A DNA stretch of 64,000 bases from Euptelea pleiosperma (GCA_035048495.1 CM068541.1:5897929-5961928), one strand, 5' to 3'; positions 32,401-46,479 are shown, counted from the first letter of the stretch. Notes: generated by a model not told the origin, from the sequence alone. Program-made: numbers and translations.

Positions 32401-33183
32401 TTAGATTTTTCTCTTTTAGTTATATATTTCAAGTCTTTGTTTTAGCATCTTGAGGGATAAGGTTTTGTTTTTATCTCGGGCGAGATGGGACGATCCCATT
32501 TTGGATCGGACCGATCCAGCCTCTGATCCCGAGACTTTGAACCTTGATCGACATACAAGAGGTTTAGGGCCTAGATTTGGATTGAAATGTGCATGGGCCT
32601 ATTAAAAAATTAAAAAAAAAAACAAGTAGGCCCAGGCCTGGCCCATTGCTACCCTTACTAAAGGTGCCCATCCTTGATCCCACCCACTTTGGTTAAGAGA
32701 TGATTTAGAAGACATGAGAGAGATTTAATACCTACTTGATAGTGTTTTAACCCTAGAAGCAAGTGTCCTTATTAGTAAATATTAATATTTTATTATTATT
32801 TCCCAAAATAGAATCATTATAATTTGACCGTTATAAAGTTTGATATAATTTCCATCCAATAAATATGAATCAAAGTGTTTTCACATGCAACGGCACATGT
32901 ACTTTTATAGAAAAATAAAATAAAATAAAAGACAAACACATGTGAGGCACATGCACTTGGTGGGACCCACCACTACCATTCTATGGGTCCCTCTGTCCCA
33001 ATCCAGAGAATCCTAACCACCCGATCAATCGCCTTCGTTCGAATAATTAATTAATAAATAATCAACGGACTGAAAATTAAAGAAACAAAAATCACATTCT
33101 CATTCGTGGTAAAAAAAAAATGCAAACAATTCAAAGAAAATCTCCTAGTCGGAATATCAGATGGTTGTGATCATCTGATCATA

Positions 33184-33565
33184 TTGACTTTGACCTTAGA
33201 GACCTGCGATCTTGCCAGTTGCCACCCAATTAACATATTTTTACTTCTACAGTGTATACAGATCAGTAGACGTGCAGTATCAAAGTAACGAAACGCACGC
33301 AGTCACACTATAAACACCATACAGTACACATGCGAATATTACCAAATGGTCCCACAAGTTTAGATTAAATTACAAAAATACCCCCGAACCATCCGTAAGA
33401 CGTGCAAGCTAATAGGGTTGAGAGCTCAGCCTCGGAGTCTGATGTAATAACGGTTAGAGGCTTGGAGGAACAGAAAGCCAACCAGGGTCTTTGTAGTCAA
33501 TGTAAAGAAACTATGAGGTCATTTTCGTCAAATAGTCTCTTAATTAATGACATTGAGCAAGTCAA
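33184..33565 (+). promoter_or_regulatory. W-box cluster upstream of the WRKY gene
   Basis: TTGACTTTGACC at 33184-33195 is two abutting W-boxes. AGTCAA (reverse of TTGACT) occurs at 33495-33500 and 33560-33565. WRKY proteins bind TTGACY, so auto- or cross-regulation is plausible. A CT-rich leader follows at 33697-33719. Confidence 0.45.
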
Positions 33566-33728
33566 CTGCGTCCGGTCCTGAGTCGCTGACAAGCTACAAA
33601 AACACACAACCAGACACTTAAATACCGAAAATGCCCCTACAAAACACACAATCTGCTTCGCTTCTTCTTCTATTACTTCATAAAGTGCTTCATTTCTCTC
33701 TTTTCCTCTCTCTCTCTGTGAATCGATA

Positions 33729-36700
33729 ATGGAGGAAAATGTGAAATCCGAACTTCAAGTTTCTCAGAGAAGAGATCGTGAAGGTGAAACCAGAGCTTCT
33801 GAGCTTCGATTCGAGAGTTTTAATGGCGGAAACTGTGTGAGTGCCGGTTCTGTTCAGGTTTCAAACGGGGAAGATTCGGAAATGAACGATTTTTACGTAA
33901 AGTCGGATTCTAGGGTTTTCTTTGGTTCCGGATCTTATGCTGCAAGATATAAGTTGATGTCGCCTGCGAGACTTTCGATCTCGCGATCGCCGTGTATAAC
34001 CATCCCTCCTGGTTTGAGCCCGACGACGCTGCTTGATTCTCCTGTTCTTCTCTCGAATATGAAGGTTAGGGTTTGGTTTAAATCTCTTGAAATTTTTCCT
34101 AATTTTTTAGTAGTTTTAGCTGAAGATTTCGGGACTTAAACTGATATATTGTAAGCGTTAACCGAATCGAATCAAATGCCTTTTCTTGGATTAATATACC
34201 AAATCTCGATTTCTCAATTCGTTCCGTCTCTCTCTGTCTATTATTGTCTTTTCTTAAATTTCTCAAATTTTACAGTAGTTTTAGTTGAAGATTTTGTGAC
34301 GTAACCGATATACTGTAGCCTGTAGGCGCTAATCGAATCAAATGTCTTTCTTTTATTAGTTTATGAGCTTTTGGTGTTCTTGTTTGGATCGAAATCATCT
34401 CTCTCTCTCTCAGTTGGAATCATGTAAGAATAAGCGATGGAGTTATAATTTAGTTGCTTTTGGAGTGTGGATTAAAAAGGTTGTGGGATTTCAGCTGAGG
34501 CCGTTAGTTAGATTCTGATGCTATCTTTACGCTATTCTGTTTTGGCTCCTTTATGCCGGTATAGTATGGTCTGACATTTTTTTATTATCTACCTTTGGTA
34601 TTGACTCGTACTGAGAATCTGTCGTTCTCTTAAATTTCATTCGACTTTTCTTTTTTCTATGGAAGTGTGGTTCTTTTCACAGAATGCATCTTCCTTTTTG
34701 TGGGTGTTTGTCTTTCCTGTCTTGTCCCAAGTCTGGTCTTGGATGTATAAAAACAAAGAGGTGAAATGAATTTATGTGGATGACAATTCCATTCTCTGCA
34801 GCCAAAGCGTCGATATATATGGGCAGGTAGCAGCTTTTAGGAGGAGGGGCATCTTGAAAAGATGGGGAAGGAAGCGAGTCGACGGGTATTACTGATATTC
34901 CAGCTGGCGTTTTGTGGGTCTATCTTGGAAAACTCTTTCGGATTATGTTTTTAGTTTGTTTTGGTGTGGTTTAGACTTGTTATATCTCTGTTATCAATCA
35001 CTTATTTTGGATGGTGATTTGTTTCTTGATTATTGGTTTAGTTCAGTTTCTTATGGTCAGTCAATGGGAAGGATCTTTGAAAGGTTTGCCAGATATCCCC
35101 TGTTGGTGGGTTATTCATTTTCTTGGGAGAACCATGGAAGATGAAACAACTGAGTGATTATGCAACTGTTTGGATTTTTTTACCAGAGTTTTTTGATTAT
35201 ATGGGATGGCTATTAAGGCTGCAGGCACGAAATTTGCCATATCATTTATTGTTTTTTTTTGTAAGCTATATCATTTATTGTTTAACAAGTATAATATTAA
35301 TTTTTTCTATAATAGGCTTTTGCTGAGTAAAAGACTTCCAAATTTTTTTTTAACAAACTTTCCTAAAACTCCTGCAGGCCGAACCTTCTCCAACTACTGG
35401 TACCTTCACCAAGCCTCAAATCATGCATGACACTGTTGATCCGGACCCATTCCCTTCTCCAAAGGATATTTCCAGTAGCAGTACCTATGATGAAAGAAGC
35501 TCTCACAACTTTGAATTTAAACCTCACATTGGCTCAAGCTCAGGGTCAGGCCTCTCGTCATTGGGACCTTTGGTAACTTCCTGGTGAATTATAAATTAGT
35601 TGAGTAAGACAGTTTTGCAGATAAAAAAGTATTCATAACCTTTGATGTTCCTATTGTTGGTGTGTTTCAAATCAGATGATTGTACAAATCTGAATTTCAT
35701 AATGGATGCTTTATCATGTCCTTTTGGGCGACTTGAAAGCCCAAAATGACAATTTTGTATATAATGCTAATTAGGTTGCTGAGATACCACACCTTGTAGA
35801 TTTGTAAACAGGACAATCATTGTGCTACTGCTACACTATGTAACAAGGACACTCTATTTTCTAGAATTTGCCGTGTCGGATACCTTGCCATATTCACGTG
35901 TTGGATACATGCTGACACATTTTTTTCAAACAAATTCCAATTTATTAAAAAAAAATTTATTCAAGTATTATTTGTATATGGTTTATGTGATTTTAATGTA
36001 TATCAGCTTAATCTAAACACATTCTTTCTATATTGCATACTTAACGTGGACTAAAATATTTAGATGATAAGAATGAACTGTATGGACATGTTGACGTATT
36101 TGGTTTGTGGAGGGCAGCGTGTCTGACACTCCATATCTATGTTGGACACTGACACACGTGTCCATGTCCTCGTTACATAGGTGCTACACCATTTGGTTTT
36201 GATCGGACATGATTATGAATGAATGTAGTGTGGGAATGAAACGTCGAGTCATTCATGATTTTTTAAACAGCTATACGGGTTGAGAATAAATTTCTTGATC
36301 TATTTGGCATTTTCTTGATTTTCTCTTCGAAGAAGGCAAAGTTGGTAGGTTGGCATGTAGATTTATTTGTTGAGAGAGGCCATTTTGTAGGACTCTTTGA
36401 TTTTAGAAGTATATGGAAGGAAATGAATAACAAGATCGTCAAAAAACTAAGTTGTTTCGAATGGAACTATATTAGATAGAATAAAGGATTCATCTTTTGG
36501 AAATGGTCTGGGGTCTAAGGATTCAAATTTTGATTTGAGATTTTGAAGACAATGGCTGAAAGTGGAACAAGGAGTGAGAAGCCTATTAGAGTATGGGAGA
36601 ACCCACTGGAAGCACCCTTAAGCAATGTTTTGATGGCAGATGTTGTGGGAATTCAGTGACATTGAGATTATGGCGGCACCAGAGTAGAGATTAAAGTGGT

Positions 36701-39700
36701 TTTAATTGGTCCAAATGGCTTTAAACATTCTAATGCAGTGAAGACTAGAGCTTATTTGAAGGAAGTATGATTTGTTGAATTTTGTCAGTTCCATTAACTT
36801 TAGAAGACAACTTGCATAAGATAATTAGATGGGTTTCAAAAAGGAGAGTAGGTCATGTGGACTTTCCTCCATTGTGGATGAGATTTCAAACTTTTGTTGA
36901 GTTTTCATTCTCTCTCTTTTTTTTTCTCTCATGTCCTATGTTAAAGTCAAGTTGCAGATTTGTTGCTTTGAGAGCGAAAGCTAATCTTTCTAAAGAGTTG
37001 ACTAGCCTCCATAGAGCAAACCCAAGAAATGATACAAGGATTAGTCTCTACAAAAAGATTCCCTAGTATTAGTCTCCTTCAACTTCTAGTGAACATGTGA
37101 AAGATCTTCGCTACTTGAACTAAAGTCGTTGCCTCTGCTTCACTTGAGTCTATGTGACTGATGGCCCGCTAAAACCTATTTGATGGCATCTCAGCTATAT
37201 GTAATAAGATAACTTATGTTCGAGGGACCATGATTCTAAATTTTGTTGTGGGGATCTTGAGTGTTTTGTGGTGGGATCAGGGGTCCCTGTGATCTCCCAT
37301 TTGCAGTTTGCAGATGACACTCTAGTGTTTCTGGGGGCCTCCATTGCCTAGATGAGATTTCATAGGGGACTCTTGTTATGTTTTGAAGCAGTGTCAGGCT
37401 TTCGAATGAATCTCACTAAGAACAATGTGTTCAGGGTGGGCGAAGTGGACAATATGAGTGGGCTCATTGGTATTCTGGGGTATAGTGAGTGCATTTTGCC
37501 TACCACATACTTGGTTTTGCCTCTTGGGGCTAGTTACAGATCAAAGGCTCTCTGGGATCTCGTGATTAAGAGATTTGGGAGAATATTGGCTTTGTGTAAG
37601 TCTAGATATCTCTCGAAAGGGGGCAAACTAGTGTTAATCAAGCAGTCTCTCCAGTTTGCCTATCTACTTCTTATCTCTTTTTTCCACTCCTAAGTGCATC
37701 ACGAATACATTGAAGAAAATTATGAGGGATTTTTTATGGCACGATAGAGTTGAGGTCGGCAAGTTTTATTTGGTTGATTGGAAGACGGTGTGTAGGTCCA
37801 AGAATCAAAGAGGCTTAGGGATTAGGAATATCTCAATCATGAACACAACTTTATTGGGAAAATGGTTGTGGATTTGGGGTGAAAACTTCTAGTTTGTAGC
37901 GGAAGGCGATAGTAGGCAAATATAGGATCTCTATCTTCGATTGGGATGGGAAAGTAGTTTCTCCACCTATGGGTGTAGTGTTTGGAGGGGTATTATGAAG
38001 ATGTTCCTCAAGTTCTATGAAGGGGAGGTGCTTTACAAGGTGGGGATTGGGGATAGAGTCAAATTTTGGGAGGATAAGTGGGGTGGAGTTGTGCCTCTTA
38101 TGGAGGAATTTCCAGACCTAAATTCCATTTCAGATAAGAAGAACTATTCTATTCTGAAGTGTTCTGTTCAGGGTGGGGAAGATTTAGCTTGGAATTTCGG
38201 TTTCAAAAGAAGGCTCAATGATTGGGAGATTGAGTCCACGTCTCATTTATCGATTCGTCTGCAAGATTATCTTTTGTCTCCTTCGGAGTCGGATAGGCGC
38301 CTTTGGAGATGGTCGAAAGACGGTCGTTTCTCGGTTTGCTCTTTGTACAAGGCTTTACTTAGGCCTTTTAGCGACAATTATCCGGCTCCTTTCTTTTTTT
38401 GGACAGCATCTTTGGACAAGTCTTGACAGTAGATCATCTGATTGCTAGGAAGATTATTATCATGGATATCTGTTCGATGTGCAAGCATAGCAGAGAATCG
38501 GTTCATCATCTCTTTTTGCATTGTAAAGTGGTGAGAATAGTGTAGGCGGTGTTCTTTGCTGATTTTGGGATAGCTTGGGTGCTTCCTCTTTGTTCCAGCT
38601 TGCCTCTAGTTGGTTTACGTTGGCCTTTTCATCTAGAGGGCGTGTTTTGTGGCGTATGTTACCTTTTTGCAATTTGCTGGGATTGATGGAAGGAGAGAAA
38701 CCTCAGGGTATTTGAAGGAAAGGAGGAGGAGGTAGCGAACATTATCCTCAACATCAAGGGCTTGATGTTTTCTGGTCTAAGGCATTTGTTGAATGTCGTG
38801 GTTTGTTCTTTGAGGACTTTGTGTTTCAATGGGATCTTGTTTGTTCTATAGAAAGTGTTTAGTCCTGTTCTTCCCGGTTTTGTTTTGTTGGTCTAACTTA
38901 TAGTTGGTCATCTCGATTCTCGACCTCTTTGGCTTGTCCTGTAATCTCTTTTGGCTTTCAATAAATTCTACACTTATAAAAAAAAAGATTCTAAATTTTA
39001 AGGATTTGGTGCTAGGACTCCTTTGTATGCCAGTTTGCTGTAAACCATGATGGAAGTGCTGAAGTTTGATTGCCAGATTCAAGTGAGAAGTTGCACATAT
39101 GTCCAATGTAACAGAAAGAACATCAAACTTGAAACCAAATAATAATATCCAAAGATGTAGCAAGACGATTCACAGTTTAACTGAGTGACACAACACCCAA
39201 CCCGGAAATCATCTCTCTTTCATTATGGTCAGCTAATTAAAAAAAGAAGAAGTCAGATGTAAGATCCATATAAAAACCAAACCTGCTGCTCGGCACTGGT
39301 TGCCCCTTGAGAACAAGGTATACAGTGGTCAGGTACATCCCCAGTATGATAGGATTAACTAGGGCATAAATAAGTAGAGAGCATGTGTTCACTCAATTGG
39401 TGGGTACTACTACCCACTTATGTGCCCGTTTTCACAATAACTCCTGAAACCAATGCTACTTCTGTAGGTAGATTTCTTGTTGTAAAGCTATTTTACTTTA
39501 TTTTAATCTTAATATTCAACAGTAAGTTTTTTCCAGCATATCAACTTATACTGAAGGTTTCTAATGCCACAACATTGTAAAGTTGTAACCTGAACTTTCA
39601 TTTCAAATGCACGAGGATGCCCTGACCATATTTTGAAGTAATGGTTGTCTAACTTTCTTTTATCATTTTCAAGGCTTCTGCAGGCTCGAACTACCAGCAA

Positions 39701-42700
39701 TGCGAGCCATTTGCACAAGTTCAAAGTCAATGCCAGACTCAGACATTTGCATCCTCACCATCAGTTAAAAATGAGAAGATGGCAGCATCCTCACATGAAT
39801 TGACTCTACCAGTAACAGCTCCAAACCCACCAGTTTACATGGGTTCTCCAAGAGCTAGTGTACCTGCTGTAGTTGCTTCTGACGAGTCATGGCAGAGACA
39901 GGGCTCGGACAGCGGGGTCCAAGCAACACAAGCCAATCATAAAGGAACTAGTCCTCTAATAGCAGCTGAGAGATCATCGGAAGATGGATATAACTGGCGA
40001 AAATACGGGCAGAAACACGTGAAAGGCAGTGAATTTCCACGGAGCTATTACAAATGTACACATCCTAACTGCCAAGTGAAAAAGCAACTGGAACGCTCTT
40101 ATGATGGGCAGATTACAGAGATAATCTATAAGGGAAAGCATGATCATCCTAAACCTCAGCCTAGTCGTCGAATGGCAGTTGGTACAATTCTGTCTATCCA
40201 GGAAGAAAGATCTAATAAGTTTTCTTTGTTAAACAGCACAGAAGGTAAGTAAAGAACCTTCACTGATGTAATTTGTAGTTGATACTTTTTATGAATAAAT
40301 TGCCTGATTTTTTTTTCTTTATTTAACATTCTCATATTTGCAGACAAGTCATCAAATGCACATGGCCAAACATCTTATCATATCGAGCCAAATGGTACCC
40401 CTGAGCTTTCTCCTGTCACAGCAAGTGATGATGTAGAAGGTGAAGGTGCACAATTGAATAGGATTGGCGATGAGATTGAAGATGACGATGATCCAGAGTC
40501 TAAGCGCAGGTGCCTTAAGTTAAATATGGGGACTACTTGAATTTTCCTTATGGTCAGGTGCATCCATGTGCTAACCTCCATTGAACTGTTAAAAAATTGT
40601 TTAAGCAGGAAAAAAGAAATTGATGGTGTAGATGTTACTCCAATGGGTAAAGCGACTCGTGAACCACGAGTTGTTGTTCAAACTCTAAGTGAGGTTGATA
40701 TACTGGATGATGGGTACCGCTGGCGCAAATATGGGCAGAAAGTGGTGAAAGGGAATCCTAATCCGAGGTACGTTTTAATATTGTCAATCAGATGTACAGC
40801 TGTAGAGAAAATTATCTTATTTATTTTGGGTTATTTCTATCTTTAGTTTCTGTACTTTCTTAATTGCCAATTGGTTTATGAAATTTTGAGAAGTATGTTT
40901 GGCTTTTCCTTTCTAATTATACAGACTAATGGTGATCATTAAAACTCTGACAAAACTCTGTGCTCTATAATCTATATTATTGGAAACCTAAGAGTGGTGA
41001 TGCAATCATGCAACTTCCTCTGGTAGCTATCATTGTTAAAGATGTCCATGGGGTCCAAAGCTGTACCATAGTCGCGGTTCAAAAGCTTTACCAAGCTGAG
41101 TCTGTCTCGCTGAGTTGGATTTGTCTAGGTCAAACTTGAGCTAGTCTATGACAGGATTTTATCCCATCTTTGTTTGCTATAAAGAACATACACATTACCC
41201 CATGTACATGAGGGGTCTAGCCTTTTGGGGTGAAGGTATGTGGGAGAGACTATGATGCTCTCAAGTAATTGAAAAAGTGATACTCCTGAACTTCACATAA
41301 CTATAGTTTTAACAATCCAATGCCTTTAAGCTCTTAGGATCATTCTTTTATATGTCAATAATTTAATATTTAAAAAGGGTATCATTTATTTGTGACAGAT
41401 GTTTATCATATCTGATATCTATAAAATAATTTACCATGCACCATTTTTTGTAGGTTCTGATTTAACACCTCAGTTCCTAGGCCTTTATCCTTATACAAGG
41501 CTGAACCCTAGATTTAGTTCCTACTCAAACAAAACTCCCTTAAAAATTTTGGTTGCCAAATAGCAACCATCCAATATAAAATACTGTTACGATCTTTCCT
41601 ATTCTTATGAAAACCTTAATTATGAATAAACAACCTTACTGAAACTTGCCTACAACTTTTATCATCATCGTCATCATTTCCTTTAATGGATGAAAATATT
41701 CATCATCGTAACCTTATCCCGACATATATGGCGTTGGCTAATGAATAAAAGTGGTATTACCCAAAAACTGAAATACTTGTTTTCCCTCACTTTCCATTTA
41801 CGGCATTTGCCTCAATTAAATACTTCATCATTCTTCCCCAGTGGGAAAATACTGCAGCTCCTGCAAGTTCATGTCTTGTAAGCTATCTTAACAGGGCTCC
41901 ATTTCCATATGTTGCAAATCTCACTTCTTTGCTTTCATCTCCCTTCACCTTCATTTTTCTCCCTCTTCTTCTTTCCCTTTCTGCAACCCTAATAAATGTG
42001 CAAAATGCATGCAATAGGATGAGTACATATTACCTCCACAATGCCACTCCTGCTGCTGGTGTAGAAGAGAGATACCAATGCAAACTTCATAAACTTCTAC
42101 CATTTTCACAAACCTGGGGTTGGACAAATAGGCATGGAATGGGGAAAGAAAATTGGTTGTCTGAACTTCAACATTCTGCATGAAAGTTAATGTCATGGGT
42201 GTTTCTAGAATGAGAAAGTTTGAAGATAACCTTTGTATCCTCAATATTTGGCTCCTAGTTTGATTGGTTTGTCTTCTTTCAAGTGAGACGGTTCAAAGAA
42301 TTGTGAACCCATTGCTGCCAGCATTTCTGCCCTACAAGCATGGTTCAAAGTCTTGTTCTGGCTTAGAAGTTTATTTTAGAACATGTGTTTTTCATAACTA
42401 TATAAAAGTTAATTATAAAAAAAATTAACTATATAAAAGTTAAGAAACAAATTTTAAGCTTAATTATGCATTAAAAACATTTTGATCTTACCATACTGTT
42501 TTCTTTTGCCATTGTATTGTTCCATCAGCTTATCAAGACAACAAGATGGAACGATATTATGAACCTTGCCCACAGCTTCTATTTGCCAATAGTATCAAAA
42601 CTAATGAAGAAATTTGTTCTCATTGTTACAAGATATGTGATAGATACTGGATTGTCCTTGCACAGCATTGCAAGAACCTACTTTTGATACCAAATAATGA

Positions 42701-43787
42701 GAAGAAAATTACTTTGCTGAAAGAGTTACTCAGGAACTCCCAAAAACATGGGAAAGACTACTGAAATGTTTTTCTTTCTTTTTTTTTAAATTCGATGATA
42801 AAAACAGCCACCGCTCCACTCACGGCTTACATTTATATATGGACATACCAACTTGACTTCCTAATTCTAAAATAGCTAAATTTAGTTCCTACATGAGTTT
42901 TTAAATTCTTCTAAAACCTTGCAATAAATCACTTTTAACTATCAAACTCGTTTACAGCTTTAAAATAGTAATTGTCTAAAAGACTAAATAGCAACTTATC
43001 CTCTTTTGTATTCTTCTTGACTTTCCATTTATGAAAACCATCAGTTGAGTATTGCATCACTAATGCATTTTTGTCAACAAAGTAGTAGTATTGGTAAATG
43101 TTTCAGAAGGTTTGAGTCTGGACCCCCTTTAGGTGACAGCAACTACTGTATGTGAGACTCAAGACTATAGGTTTACCCTTTAAGATATGCACCCGCAATC
43201 TTTTGAGCAAGATTGCTTCTACAATTTTTTCTTTTAAGATCTATGGTGATTCTTATCCTTCTCTCATGTTACGTAGGAGTTACTACAAATGCACAAATGC
43301 TGGATGCCCAGTTAGGAAACACGTGGAGAGGGCATCACACGATCTGAAAGCAGTTATAACCACATACGAGGGAAAACATAATCACGATGTACCCGCTGCA
43401 AGGACTAGTAGCCATGACACAGCAGGGCATGCAATATATAATACAGCTTCGAATGGCATTTTGAGGACTAGATTAGAAGAAAGTGACACAATTAGCCTTG
43501 ATCTCGGGGTTGGGATCAGCTCGAGTCCTGAAAATATATCAAATGAGAAGCTGCAAACACCGGATGCAGAACCTGTCCAAAGCCAATCCTACATTGCTGG
43601 TCCTGATTATAGTAAGGCGATTCAAGCAACCCCAGTTTCAGCATACAATGGTGGTTCAAACGATGGTGCAGATCGGTATGGATCTAGGGAAGACCGAGTA
43701 GAAAGCTTTAGCTTCAAGATACCACCTTTAAACCATTCCTCTAACCCATACCGGCAGAACATGGGAAGATTAATACTGGGTCCATAA
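33729..43787 (+). CDS. WRKY20: Group I WRKY transcription factor (WRKY20-like), six exons
   Basis: Exons are 33729-34064, 35378-35572, 39674-40244, 40344-40509, 40609-40767 and 43277-43787, all with GT/AG borders, giving 645 residues. The N-terminal Ser-Pro block ([16 protein letters not shown], then [17 protein letters not shown]) is the D-domain, a known MAP-kinase target in group I members. The first WRKY domain (WRKYGQK at 285-291) has a C2H2 finger ending HDHP. A basic nuclear-localisation signal, KRRKK, lies at about 421-425. The second domain (WRKYGQK at 461-467) is interrupted after NPNPR by the conserved R-type intron and resumes [10 protein letters not shown] to HNHD. The protein should bind W-boxes in the nucleus. 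The [30 protein letters not shown] core and the DLGVGISS motif in the tail point to WRKY20; WRKY2-type is the alternative. Intron 2 contains a LINE and a MITE. Confidence 0.93.
35837..36180. mobile_element. MITE with TATGTAACRAGGACA ends in WRKY intron 2
   Basis: TATGTAACAAGGACAC on the left faces GTCCTCGTTACATAG on the right. Flanks CTGCTACAC (35828-35836) and GTGCTACAC (36181-36189) match at 8 of 9 bases, suggesting a Mutator-type insertion. 36190-37231 is intron with nothing recognised. Confidence 0.65.
37245..38986 (+). mobile_element. 5'-truncated L1-type LINE in WRKY intron 2
   Basis: Broken frames encode the reverse transcriptase core ([11 protein letters not shown] near 37305, [27 protein letters not shown]), then [15 protein letters not shown] and [11 protein letters not shown]. 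The zf-RVT end follows ([18 protein letters not shown]). It ends with an A tail at 38978-38986. An exact 13-base duplication, GATTCTAAATTTT, flanks it (37232-37244 and 38987-38999). Stops and frameshifts make it inactive. It lies in the sense orientation of the host gene. Confidence 0.92.
40768..43276 (+). other. WRKY intron 5
   Basis: A 2.5-kb intron splits the second WRKY domain. Apart from AT-rich stretches and short frames I see no element or RNA in it. Confidence 0.6.
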
Positions 43788-44390
43788 GATTGTTCCAATG
43801 GGTCCCGACAAAAATAAAAGTTGTGTATGCTCTTAATGAAAGGCAATTTTCTCTTGTTGAAAATATAATGCCATCTAGATAACGCGGTTTCTTATCTGAA
43901 AGCTGTTGTTGCTGTATCTTGTTAACTGCACCCAGCAATCAGCTCTCCTCCCCTGTCTAAAAGCTGTTTCTTGATATTTCATTAACCTTGTAAGTTGAAG
44001 ACCTGTGTACAAAATATTATCTGAAATTAATATATAGGTAACCTTTTCCTATCACCAAAGACAGCTGTTTACCTCCCCATATAATTTTGAAAAGACAGAC
44101 ATTCTACCTGCTTTGTTTTTTGACTTTCTTAGCAGTTCTTTGTGGTTCCTAAAATTGCAGAATCAGGAACACCATAACTTATTGGTGTTTACAGGAGACT
44201 GCTAAAAATCCATATATGCATGCATGGATGAATGATGGTTGAATGGAGGGAGCAAAGGGGTAGATGCCCTGAAGCCAAATGATGTATGCATGCTAGTGGA
44301 TGCCTTGAAGCTGAATGTATGTATATATTTATCTATGGATGTATATATATATATTTATCTATTTATGTACTGATAAAAAAAAATACAATA
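43788..44390. other. 3' region of WRKY20 and spacer
   Basis: AT-rich, with AATAAAAG and similar signals soon after the stop and a short run of tandem GTATATAT/ATGCATGC words at 44205-44350. No gene seen. Confidence 0.5.
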
Positions 44391-44392
44391 AA

Positions 44393-44628
44393 CCTTGCCA
44401 TACCCCTTTGGTTGAGGCATCTCCTCACCCTCCAAACATTAAGTGACACATGGACCTGGACGACTGGTTTAAGCCAACAAGGGAAGAAAGAACAAAAAAA
44501 AAGAGTGGAGACAGCTTGCACTCTTATTTTCAACCTGTTCTTCAAGTTGCCCATGCCCTACTTGACACGTGTCACTAGATGATAGGGGGATATGGAGATG
44601 CCTCAACCAAATGAGTGAGGCAAGCCTA
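44393..44628. repeat. MITE with GGTTGAGGCATCTCC arms
   Basis: TTGCCATACCCCTTTGGTTG, continuing AGGCATCTCC, faces GGAGATGCCTCAACC and GAGTGAGGCAAG on the right. GTGACAC on the left also pairs with GTGTCAC on the right. About 236 bases, non-coding. 44630-46010 after it holds no recognised gene; 45110-45160 carries a GGAGCCAGGA-type MITE end. Confidence 0.6.
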
Positions 44629-46009
44629 ACTCAAAAAAAAATATATCTCTGTCTTCTGCCTGCCTAAAGTGGTGATGTGCTCGTGTTATGTGACGTGCAT
44701 TCTAATCAAATTAAATTTATATTTTTATGAGATAGCAATAAAGTTGGTTATGCTTTAAGGAGCAATATGTTGGGCAATCAAGTAACATGTTCATAAGATG
44801 GAGCATAGCCGAGATGAAGATGTTGAGATTTGGATGCAAGACAATTAGAAATAGAAGCATTTGTAAATATATACGAGTAGTCCTAATAAAATTAAAGAGA
44901 GTCAATTGAGATTATTTGATCATATAGAACGAAGACAAATGAGAGATGAGAAGGAACAAGCAGGTTGGATGTTCTAAAAATGCAACTGGAACACCCAAAA
45001 AGGAGGTGGATTGAGATTTTGAGAGTACATTCAAAGAAACTCGCCTTAATAAAAGAACATGGCTTTTGATGAGATTGGATGGAGCAATAGAATTCATTAA
45101 GCTGATGTTATAGTTGGGGACGGAGCCAGGAAGCCCTCCTTCCCCTTCTCCGTACCACACCCACCTTGTCCATGTCGGCTCTGTACTGTCGACATGGCAA
45201 TGATTTCTTTTTTATTTTTGTTGAGGGAGAGAGAGAGGGGTTGGTGGGGTGGGGAGAAGAAGAAGTGGGTGTGGGTGCAAAGAAGGGGGGCATTTTGGTA
45301 AAAAAAAAAAAAAAAAGTGGGTGTGGAGCTTAAAGAGGTGGGTGCAGGTAGAGCTACTTTTTCCATAACATACCAAAAGGGAAGAAGGAAAAAAAAGAAG
45401 AGGTGTTTGACTGCCAATTTTCCGGTGGGAAAATCGCATTTTCTCAGGAAAACACAATTTTCTATTGTTTGATAGATATTTTAAATCATTTTTTTTTTTT
45501 TTTGAGAAAATGAAAATTTCCCGTCCAAGACAGAAATTCATCTCCATTCCACATAGGTGGGAATTCGTTTCCTCGAGAAAATACACCCTTATTTTTTGAC
45601 ATAAATTCAAAAATGCATATTTTCTCAGGTGCAATCAAACAGCCACTTTAAAGATTTTCCGAGATGTATTTCTCTACAAACAAAAAAAATTCCAACAGAA
45701 AAAAGAAGATTTTTCTCAAGAACCAACTAATATTTTATAATTCATAATACCTTTCAATTATTTTAAAATATAAGGCCAAGCCGCCAAACTCATCTGAGTC
45801 ACTGAGTTTCAGACCTTTATTCTTCAAAATAAAAGTGGCTGTGTCTATGAAGTTAGGTCGTCAGCTGGAACAATCGGAATGGACCCAACCGAATGTAGCC
45901 ATGATTCACAGCTAGGTTCCAAGTAGCATAGTAGAAACTGAAAACAGTGGGAATATCAGTACGTACACATATAATTATTCTTGATAATCAAAAAGTATGA
46001 AAAAAAAAT

Positions 46010-46350
46010 TAGATGCCGAGGACTCCCGGTGCAGTCGATGCAGAGGACTCTGTGGTCATACATAGATCATTTTTTGGGCGCAATGACTGTGTAGATGTTC
46101 ACCCCACCTATTGGTGGATAAACACCCTAAAAATCAGCTTGATTGATGATTTCTAGCCATTGGATTTACTACCCAAAAAATATGCTTGAATCCAACGGCT
46201 AGAATCATGTCCTAAAAAGTACTAAAATCTATGGCTAAAGGTAATCAATCAGGTTGATTTTGGGTTTGTCTATCCAATATAAGGTGGGCTAAAAATCCAT
46301 GTGATTAGAAGGACCTAGGCTGGGGAGCTTCTCTCACCAAGGGGCCTTAG
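46010..46350. repeat. Relic of the 22343-type Mutator MITE
   Basis: The interior (GCCATTGGATTTACTACC, AAAAAGTACTAAAATCTA, ATCAATCAGGTTGATTTT) resembles the middle of the elements at 22343 and 28363. The ends are gone. Confidence 0.4.
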
Positions 46351-46479
46351 GCGACCTGTCTTAATGGCTTTAAGGTAGAGCCAGCCCTGTAGCCCACAAA
46401 TCATATTTATTGCAGGATCTTATAAACCATCCAATCTAGAGCTAGAGGGTTAGTCCTAAAAGATCATAACATGGTGGTT

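Noticed and set aside
37352..38426. Reverse-transcriptase-like frames as an independent gene
   Set aside because: They are pieces of one truncated LINE bounded by a 13-base target duplication and interrupted by stops.
45097..45634. Long Phe/Pro/Ser-rich frames
   Set aside because: They come from A, T and GGT-type low-complexity runs in intergenic DNA.
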